Position numbers and translations under genes: made by a program | Assembly (NCBI GenBank): GCA_012274205.1 | Contig: JAAOZY010000432.1 | Location: forward strand, 1 to 10,895 | Direction: 5' to 3' | DNA: 10,895 nt | Source: Betaproteobacteria bacterium | Lineage (GTDB): Bacteria; Pseudomonadota; Gammaproteobacteria; Burkholderiales; SG8-39 | Shown: one piece after another, positions 6,297 through 10,895 of the stretch | How the letters are laid out: the number at the start of each line of letters is the position of its first letter | Numbering within the stretch: the stretch's first letter is position 1 | Notes under the pieces: model-generated | Databases searched by the model: none | What the model saw: the letters and a program-made list of their open reading frames with translations, nothing else | What the model was told of the DNA's origin: nothing

Positions 6297-7172
6297 ATGC
6301 GCAGCGCCGACCTCAGCCGCCTCGTCCTGCTCGCCGCCATCTGGGGCGGCTCCTTCCTGTTCGTGCGCATGGCGGTCGGCGCGATCGGGCCTTTGTGGCT
6401 CACCGAGCTGCGCGTGGGCCTGGCCGCCATTGCAATGCTGATCTATGCGCGCGCCAGCGGCTTCGGACTCGACCTGAGGCGCAACTGGCGCCCTTACCTG
6501 GTGCTGGGCGTGCTCAACACCGCGCTGCCCTGGGGCCTGTATGCCTGGTCGGGCAAGCACATCGGCGCCTCCTATATGGCCATACTCAATGCCGCTGCGC
6601 CCTGGTTCGCCGCGATCTGCGGCGCGATCTGGCTCGACGAGCGCATGAGCTGGCGCAAGAGCGCGGGCCTGGCGCTGGGCATGGCCGGCGTGGCGCTGCT
6701 GGTCGGTTTCGGCCCGATCGCGGTGAGCGCCGAGGTGCTGCTCGCGGTGTTCGCTTGCATCGGCGCCACTGCCTGCTACGCGCTCGCTGGCGTATACGCG
6801 AAAAAGCGTGCCACAGGCATCGCGCCGCGCGCGCTCACCGTAGGCAGCCTGATCGCGGCGAGCATGGTGGTGATGCCGTTTCTGCCCGCGCCGCCGGCCG
6901 CCGCCGCATTCAGCTGGAAGGTGTCGGTTGCCGTCCTCGGAATTTCGCTGCTGTGCAGTGCTGCGGCCTACCTGATCTATTTCCGCCTGATCGCCAGCAT
7001 CGGGCCGACGCGTACCTTCACCGTAACCTTCCTTATTCCGGTGTTCGGCACGCTCTGGGGCGCGCTGTTCCTGGCCGAGCCCGTCGGTCTGAGCACGCTC
7101 GCGGGCGGCGCAGTGATCATCGCCGCCACCGCGCTGGTGCTCGAATTGGGCAAGCGGCGCGCGCCGGGCTAG
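6297..7172 (+). CDS. EamA/DMT-family permease 1
   Basis: The 291-residue protein has the two tandem EamA repeats of the drug/metabolite transporter superfamily and about ten hydrophobic segments. The first repeat (about 8-138) begins LSRLVLLAAIWGGSFLFVRMAVG and ends near GMAGVALLVGFG. The second (about 148-283) has GATACYALAGVYAKK, SAAAYLIYFRLIASIGPTR and the typical PVFGTLWGALFLAEP. A basic tail (GKRRAPG) ends it. It should sit in the inner membrane and export or import a small metabolite; the substrate is unpredictable. I place the start at the ATG at 6297, directly before the first membrane segment, with GAGG at 6284-6287. A GTG at 6237 in the same frame would add 20 residues without family similarity. 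It converges on the Rid-family gene with 25 bases between them. Confidence 0.87.
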   Translation: MRSADLSRLVLLAAIWGGSFLFVRMAVGAIGPLWLTELRVGLAAIAMLIYARASGFGLDLRRNWRPYLVLGVLNTALPWGLYAWSGKHIGASYMAILNAAAPWFAAICGAIWLDERMSWRKSAGLALGMAGVALLVGFGPIAVSAEVLLAVFACIGATACYALAGVYAKKRATGIAPRALTVGSLIAASMVVMPFLPAPPAAAAFSWKVSVAVLGISLLCSAAAYLIYFRLIASIGPTRTFTVTFLIPVFGTLWGALFLAEPVGLSTLAGGAVIIAATALVLELGKRRAPG

Positions 7173-7197
7173 CTGCGCACAGCCGGGGCGATCGCGC

Positions 7198-7605
7198 TCA
7201 GAGCGCCGCGACCGCCTGCACTTCGAGCAGGAACGCCTCTTTCACCAGGCGATCGACCATCAGCAGGGTGTTGGGCGGATACGCGCCATCGGCGAACATG
7301 CGTGGAAATTCGCGCAAGCGATATTGCATGAATTTCGGTATGTCCTGCGAATGCACCAGATAGGTGGTGAACTGCACCACATTGCCCCAGCCGGCGCCGC
7401 AGGATTCGAGCGCGGCGCGAATATTCGCGAACACCTGCACGCACTGCGCGTCGAAATCGTCCGCGCCGACGAGTTCGCCGCTGCGGTCGGCGGCCACCTG
7501 TCCGGCGATGTACAGGTATTCGGACGCCTTGACGCGCGTGATCTGGGAGTACTGCCCGAGCGGCTTGCCCAGTGAATCCGGATTGATGATCTTGATTTCT
7601 GCCAT
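7198..7605 (-). CDS. Rid (YjgF/UK114) family protein lacking catalytic Arg
   Basis: The 135-residue product fits the Rid family (about 125-135 residues, trimeric, cytosolic). It starts NPDSLGKPLGQYSQITRV and has YLYIAGQVAAD (30-40), NIRAALESCGAGWGNVVQFTTYL (61-83) and ends FLLEVQAVAAL. RidA proper hydrolyses reactive enamines/imines such as 2-aminoacrylate using an Arg (Arg105 in E. coli) in a PARS/PARA motif. Here the matching stretch is YPPNTLLMV, with Asn112 at that place. Rid subfamilies without this Arg are reported not to have imine deaminase activity, so the usual role should not be assigned. The start has GGGAG five to six bases upstream. It is divergent from EamA permease 2, with 54 bases between the starts. 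Confidence 0.87.
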   Translation of the reverse strand: MAEIKIINPDSLGKPLGQYSQITRVKASEYLYIAGQVAADRSGELVGADDFDAQCVQVFANIRAALESCGAGWGNVVQFTTYLVHSQDIPKFMQYRLREFPRMFADGAYPPNTLLMVDRLVKEAFLLEVQAVAAL

Positions 7606-7647
7606 CGTCGCTCCCTGTTAACGTCCGCGCCAGCGGCGCCGACGCTT

Positions 7648-7653
7648 TAGAAT
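7648..7653 (+). promoter_or_regulatory. -10-like TAGAAT placing the start site at the permease ATG
   Basis: TAGAAT ends six bases before the ATG at 7660 of EamA permease 2. A transcript started at the usual distance would begin at or next to that A, and no Shine-Dalgarno sequence is visible before the ATG. This suggests a leaderless mRNA. No good -35 is seen at 16-19 bases, so the promoter call is tentative. Confidence 0.4.
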
Positions 7654-7659
7654 ACACCA

Positions 7660-8562
7660 ATGCAAATTCCCAGGCGTCCTTGGTTCGACACTCTGCTCGC
7701 CTGGTATTTCGTCAGCGTCTGGGGTTCGGGCTTCATTGCCACCAAAATCGGCCTGCAGTACGCGCCGCCCTTCACCTTCCTCACGCTGCGCTACATCTTC
7801 GGGCTCGCCTGCCTGGTCCCGCTGGTGCTGCTGCTGCGCCCGCGCTGGCCGGCCTCGCGCGCGGAATTCGGGCACGTACTGGTGGCGGGCGTGCTGATGC
7901 ACGCGGCCAACCTCGGCGGCAGCCATTACGCGCAGTACCTCGGCATGAGCGCAGGGGTGACCGCGCTGATCCTCGCGGTGCAACCCCTGCTCACCGCGCT
8001 GATCGCGGCGCGCTGGATGCACCAGCGCCTGGTCGCGCGCCAGTGGCTGGGCGTGGCGCTCGGCCTGGCCGGCGTAGGGCTGGTCGTATGGCACAAGATC
8101 GACATCCGCGCCATCGGCCCCGCCAGCCTCGCGGCGGTGGGATTTTCGCTGCTGGCGATCACCGCCGGCACGCTCTACCAGCGCGTATTCTGCGCGCGCG
8201 TCGACCTGTACGCCGCGGCGCTGCTGCAGTTCGCGATTTCGCTCGCCGTGGTGGCGCCGCTCGCCTGGATGGTGGAAGGCATGCAGGTGCGCTGGGCCTG
8301 GCAGCTGTTCGCCGCGATTGCGTTCCTGGTCATCCTCGCCTCGATCCTGGCGGTGAACGCGCTGCACACGCTGATGCGCCACGGCGCGGCGGCGCGCGTC
8401 ACCAGCCTGCTGTACCTGACGCCGGTGATTGCGGTAGGAATGGAATTGCTGATCTTCGGTGTGGTGCCCACACCCCTGAGCCTTGCCGGAATCGTCGTCG
8501 CCTGCCTCGGCGTGGCGATGGTGGCCTGGCAAAAGCGCCGGCCGAGCGCTGCGGGAGATTGA
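7660..8562 (+). CDS. EamA/DMT-family permease 2
   Basis: The 300-residue inner-membrane protein has two EamA repeats. The first (about 10-145) includes FVSVWGSGFIATKIGLQYAPP, FLTLRYIFGLACL, LGMSAGVTALILAVQPLLTA and GVALGLAGVGLVVW. The second (about 155-292) includes SLLAITAGTLYQRVF, HTLMRHGAAARVTSLLYLTP and GIVVACLGVAMV. About ten membrane segments are expected. It is only distantly like permease 1, so the two are not a recent duplication. The substrate is unknown. The ATG has no ribosome binding site but is preceded by TAGAAT, suggesting a leaderless message. Its TGA is followed after one base by the GTG of the MFS gene, so the two form an operon. Confidence 0.87.
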   Translation: MQIPRRPWFDTLLAWYFVSVWGSGFIATKIGLQYAPPFTFLTLRYIFGLACLVPLVLLLRPRWPASRAEFGHVLVAGVLMHAANLGGSHYAQYLGMSAGVTALILAVQPLLTALIAARWMHQRLVARQWLGVALGLAGVGLVVWHKIDIRAIGPASLAAVGFSLLAITAGTLYQRVFCARVDLYAAALLQFAISLAVVAPLAWMVEGMQVRWAWQLFAAIAFLVILASILAVNALHTLMRHGAAARVTSLLYLTPVIAVGMELLIFGVVPTPLSLAGIVVACLGVAMVAWQKRRPSAAGD

Positions 8563-8563
8563 C

Positions 8564-9703
8564 GTGCGCCTGTGGCAGCTGGTCGCACTCACCATCCTCG
8601 CCCACACCGCCTTCAACGGCAGCCGCATGCTGGTGTCGCTGTATGCGATTCAGCTGCATGCCTCGGCGTTCACCGTCGGCACGCTGATGTCCTCGTTCGC
8701 ACTGCTGCCGATGCTGCTGGCGGTCAACGCCGGCCGGCTCATCGACCGCAGCGGCGCGCGCTGGCCGCTGTTCGGCGCAAGCCTTGCCGTGGCGCTGGGC
8801 GCGCTGCTGCCGTTCTCCTGGCCGCGTCTGTGGACCCTCTACGTCGCAAGCACGCTGATCGGCACCGGCTTCATGGTGTTCCATGTCGCGGTCAACCAGG
8901 TAGTGGGCGCGATCGGCCGCGCCGATGAGCGCCCCGCCCATTTCAGTTCGCTCGCGCTCGGCTTTTCCGTATCGAGCTCGCTCGGGCCGCTGGTGACGGG
9001 ATTTGCGATCGACGCCATTGGGCATGTGCGCACCTTCCTGCTGCTATCCGTGTTTCTGCTCGTGCCCCTGATCGTGACCTGGATCAACCGGCCGGCACTG
9101 CCACCGGCGAAGGAGCGCAAGCCCGATACCGGCCCAAGCCGCGTGATGGATTTGCTGCGCAACCGTCCCCTGCGCCGCGTATTCATCGCCAGCGGACTGC
9201 TCAACATGGCGTGGGACCTGTACACCTTCGTCATGCCGATCTACGGATCGCGCATCGGCTTGTCCGCCTCCACCATCGGCGCCGTCATGGGCAGTTTCGC
9301 CATCGCCATCTTCGTCGTGCGCCTGCTGCTGCCGGTGCTGATCCGGCGCGTGCTGCCATGGCAGATCATCGGCGCCGCGCTGCTGACCGCTGCCGCAGTC
9401 TATTGCGTCTTCCCGTTCTATTCCAGCGTGCCGCTCCTGGTGACGCTGTCCTGCGCGCTGGGCTTGGGCCTGGGCTGTTCCCAGCCCATGGTGATGGCGC
9501 TGCTCTACAACGCTTCGCCAACCGGGCGCCAGGGCGAGGCAGTCGGGGTGCGCACCACGATCATGAATGCGAGCAGCACGGTCCTGCCGCTCGCCTCGGG
9601 CGCTCTGGGCGCGGCGGCGGGCATGGGTCCGGTGTTCTGGTCGATGGCCGCACTGCTCGGCGCAGGCGCCTGGGTGGTCAACCGGGCGCGCGGGCGCAGT
9701 TGA
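8564..9703 (+). CDS. Major facilitator superfamily permease
   Basis: The 379-residue protein shows about twelve hydrophobic segments in two halves of six, split by a polar loop around PALPPAKERKPDTGPSR. The loop after the second segment carries a motif-A-like GRLIDRSGARW (residues 57-67), and QPMVMALLYNASPTGRQGEAVGVR is typical of the C-terminal half. It should be a proton-coupled inner-membrane transporter; the substrate cannot be inferred. I choose the GTG at 8564: GGGAG at 8553-8557 lies six bases before it, and the first membrane segment follows at once. A longer frame from 8483 would overlap the permease gene and add 27 unrelated residues. It is co-transcribed with EamA permease 2 and converges on the MBL-fold gene with three bases between the stops. 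Confidence 0.86.
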   Translation: MRLWQLVALTILAHTAFNGSRMLVSLYAIQLHASAFTVGTLMSSFALLPMLLAVNAGRLIDRSGARWPLFGASLAVALGALLPFSWPRLWTLYVASTLIGTGFMVFHVAVNQVVGAIGRADERPAHFSSLALGFSVSSSLGPLVTGFAIDAIGHVRTFLLLSVFLLVPLIVTWINRPALPPAKERKPDTGPSRVMDLLRNRPLRRVFIASGLLNMAWDLYTFVMPIYGSRIGLSASTIGAVMGSFAIAIFVVRLLLPVLIRRVLPWQIIGAALLTAAAVYCVFPFYSSVPLLVTLSCALGLGLGCSQPMVMALLYNASPTGRQGEAVGVRTTIMNASSTVLPLASGALGAAAGMGPVFWSMAALLGAGAWVVNRARGRS

Positions 9704-9706
9704 CGC

Positions 9707-10657
9707 CTAATCGAGGCGGTCGAGCCAGAATCCCAGGCCCTGCGCATTGAGTTCGACGTCGTTGGAGTAAATGTCGAGAATGCGCTCGTCCGTCAGCTTC
9801 GACCCCCAGCGCCGCGCTTCCTCCAGCACGATGCGCTTCACGCCCTCGCGCAGGCGTTCCGGCCGCGCCGTGCCGGCGTCCTTCTCGCGCAGGCCGAGTT
9901 CGGCATGCGCATCGACCAGGCGATGCAGCACGGCGCCCTTGGCCTGGATGTCGCGGACTTGGCTGTAGTGGGTGACGTACACCGCCTCGGGCTGAAGCTG
10001 CAGGATCAAGTCGATGGAACGATGATAGGGCACGGGGTCGAACTGCACCGGGCTGGAGGTCGGAACGATAAACTGCCTGCCGTCCTGGTCCATTTCGCGG
10101 TAGGACAGGCCGAACACGTCGCCGGCGAATATATGGCCGGACTTGGTGTCGCGGATCGCCACATGGTGCCGCGCGTGGCCCGGCGTGTCGATGAACTGCA
10201 GCTCGCGCCCGTTCAGGCGGATCGAAGCGCCGTCCGGCGTCTCGATGATGCGCTCGACCGGCACCGGCACGATGTCGCCGTACATGCGCCGCGTCGCCGC
10301 CTCGCCGTATACGTCCACTGTGCCTGCGATCAGGCGCGAGGGGTCGGCCATGTGGCGCGCGCCGCGCGGATGCACCGTCAGGCTTGCATTGGGAAACTCG
10401 CGCATGAACAGCCCGGCGCCGCCGGCGTGGTCGAGGTGGATGTGGGTGAGGATCACATAGTCCACCTGCTCCGGCCGCAGTCCTTTCGCGCGCATCGCCG
10501 CCAGCACCAGCGGCACCGAATAGTTGGTGCCGGTGTCGACGATCGCCGCGCGCTCACCTTCGACCAGCAGGTGGACGGCGTCGAGCATCGGCCGGTAGTA
10601 GCCGGAATCGATCGCGCTGATGCCGTGTTCGTAGTCGATAAGCTGAGGCATTGGCAT
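9707..10657 (-). CDS. Metallo-beta-lactamase-fold hydrolase
   Basis: The 316-residue cytosolic protein has the full metal-site series of the MBL superfamily. These are THIHLDHAGG (H72, H74, D76, H77), TPGHARHH (H161), AGDVFG (D180) and YVTHYS (H230), plus the early strand AAIVDTGTNYS. A dinuclear Zn or Fe site and hydrolysis of an ester, thioester, lactone or similar bond are expected. The C-terminal part (about 235-316), with a helical stretch and DERILDIYSNDVELNAQGL, is longer than in glyoxalase II-like minimal forms. The ATG at 10657 fits the start of the fold; another at 10651 is equally possible, and neither has a clear ribosome binding site. The frame stays open upstream to 10885 but overlaps pdxH with unrelated sequence. 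The substrate is unknown. Confidence 0.88.
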   Translation of the reverse strand: MPMPQLIDYEHGISAIDSGYYRPMLDAVHLLVEGERAAIVDTGTNYSVPLVLAAMRAKGLRPEQVDYVILTHIHLDHAGGAGLFMREFPNASLTVHPRGARHMADPSRLIAGTVDVYGEAATRRMYGDIVPVPVERIIETPDGASIRLNGRELQFIDTPGHARHHVAIRDTKSGHIFAGDVFGLSYREMDQDGRQFIVPTSSPVQFDPVPYHRSIDLILQLQPEAVYVTHYSQVRDIQAKGAVLHRLVDAHAELGLREKDAGTARPERLREGVKRIVLEEARRWGSKLTDERILDIYSNDVELNAQGLGFWLDRLD

Positions 10658-10680
10658 CGTAGTAGAACTGCGACACGCGC

Positions 10681-10686
10681 ATTCTA
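10681..10686 (-). promoter_or_regulatory. -10-like TAGAAT for the MBL-fold gene
   Basis: On the minus strand TAGAAT lies 23 bases before the ATG at 10657, which would give a leader of about 15-20 bases. No matching -35 is visible at 16-19 bases. It is placed opposite the pdxH -10 candidate. Confidence 0.3.
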
Positions 10687-10688
10687 CA

Positions 10689-10719
10689 TTGGCCGGGCGT
10701 CGACGCCGCGGGGTAAAAT
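10689..10719 (+). promoter_or_regulatory. Candidate pdxH promoter
   Basis: TAAAAT (10714-10719) matches the -10 consensus at five of six positions. TTGGCC (10689-10694) is a four-of-six -35, but the spacer is 19 bases, longer than the usual 17. Transcription would start about 28 bases before the pdxH ATG. The spacer contains the 12-base palindrome at 10696-10707. Confidence 0.35.
10696..10707. promoter_or_regulatory. Perfect 12-base palindrome between divergent promoters
   Basis: GGCGTCGACGCC reads the same on both strands and sits between the -10-like elements of pdxH and the MBL-fold gene, inside the proposed pdxH spacer. A bound dimeric regulator there could affect both directions. A perfect 12-base palindrome is expected a few times by chance in a window of this size. 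Confidence 0.3.
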
Positions 10720-10754
10720 AAGGCAAGCACATTGCCCGGGAACCGCTTCGTTTT

Positions 10755-10895
10755 ATGCGCATCGCCGACATACGCCAGGAATACATGCGCGCCGGACTCG
10801 CCGAGAAGAACGCCGATGCCGATCCGTTCAAGCAATTCGAGCGCTGGTTTGACGATGCCGTGCGCGCGCAACTACCCCTGCCCAATGCGATGACC
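10755..10895 (+). CDS. pdxH: Pyridoxamine 5'-phosphate oxidase, N-terminal part
   Basis: The first 47 residues are visible before the window ends. They read MRIADIRQEYMRAGLAEKNA, then DADPFKQFERWFDDAVRAQL and PLPNAMT. The arrangement IRxEYxxxGL, ADPxxxFERW and PxAM is the N-terminal signature of PdxH (about 210 residues). PdxH is the FMN-dependent oxidase that turns pyridoxine or pyridoxamine 5'-phosphate into pyridoxal 5'-phosphate in the last step of vitamin B6 synthesis and salvage. The ATG at 10755 matches the usual family start; only a weak GGGA lies about 14 bases upstream. The FMN-binding and catalytic residues lie beyond the window. It is divergent from the MBL-fold gene. Confidence 0.9.
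   Translation, partial: MRIADIRQEYMRAGLAEKNADADPFKQFERWFDDAVRAQLPLPNAMT

Noticed and set aside
7167..7197. A possible terminator between the convergent EamA permease 1 and Rid genes
   Set aside because: Only a GGCT/AGCC four-base stem can be paired, and there is no T-run on either strand.
1850..7605. A functional link between aspartate dehydrogenase (imine product) and the Rid-family protein
   Set aside because: The genes are over 4 kb apart on opposite strands with unrelated genes between, and the Rid protein lacks the Arg needed for imine hydrolysis.
1..10895. A defence island, mobile element, CRISPR array or biosynthetic cluster
   Set aside because: The genes are ordinary metabolic, transport and sensor genes. 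I found no transposase, integrase, nuclease, Cas protein, toxin-antitoxin pair, spaced direct repeats or tRNA-like attachment site.

Overview
The window is GC-rich, densely packed bacterial chromosomal DNA with short intergenic gaps. It most likely comes from a betaproteobacterium, probably Burkholderiales-like. I base that on the overall look of the proteins: an FlK-like thioesterase, an aspartate dehydrogenase coupled to a TPP enzyme, a MASE2 sensor domain, EamA permeases and PdxH. No database search was possible, so the taxon is an inference. I see no rRNA, tRNA, CRISPR array, insertion sequence, integrase, phage gene or recognisable defence gene.

Left part (1-1755). A partial FlK-like thioesterase points left and runs off the edge. 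A zinc-less quinone-oxidoreductase-type MDR enzyme is divergent from it. Next comes a small exported protein of unknown function with a duplicated VxVERP-YYAQ segment, then a strong GC-rich hairpin.

Centre-left (1850-4331). L-aspartate dehydrogenase and an acetolactate-synthase-like TPP enzyme overlap by 11 bases and must be co-translated. They form the most distinctive metabolic unit here. A plausible but unproven idea is that the TPP enzyme acts on oxaloacetate or a related 2-oxoacid produced by the dehydrogenase.

Centre (4328-6296). On the minus strand lie a MASE2-PAS-PAS membrane sensor with no output domain and, downstream of it, an N-terminal remnant of an AMP-forming acyl-CoA synthetase. 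The remnant appears frameshifted and ends at the stop codon of the convergent TPP gene, so this junction looks like an old deletion or rearrangement. A gap of about 380 bases without a convincing gene follows; it holds an operator-like inverted repeat in the sensor leader.

Right part (6297-10895). An EamA permease converges on a Rid-family protein that lacks the catalytic Arg. Divergent from the Rid gene is an operon of a second EamA permease, apparently leaderless, and an MFS permease that starts with GTG one base after the preceding stop. A metallo-beta-lactamase-fold hydrolase converges on the MFS gene with three bases between the stops. It is divergent from pdxH (pyridoxamine 5'-phosphate oxidase), which runs off the right edge. 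A perfect 12-base palindrome sits between two opposed -10-like hexamers there.

I do not see a clear new multi-gene defence or mobile system. The best candidates for follow-up are the coupled aspartate dehydrogenase/TPP pair, the output-less MASE2-PAS-PAS sensor and the truncated ligase junction.
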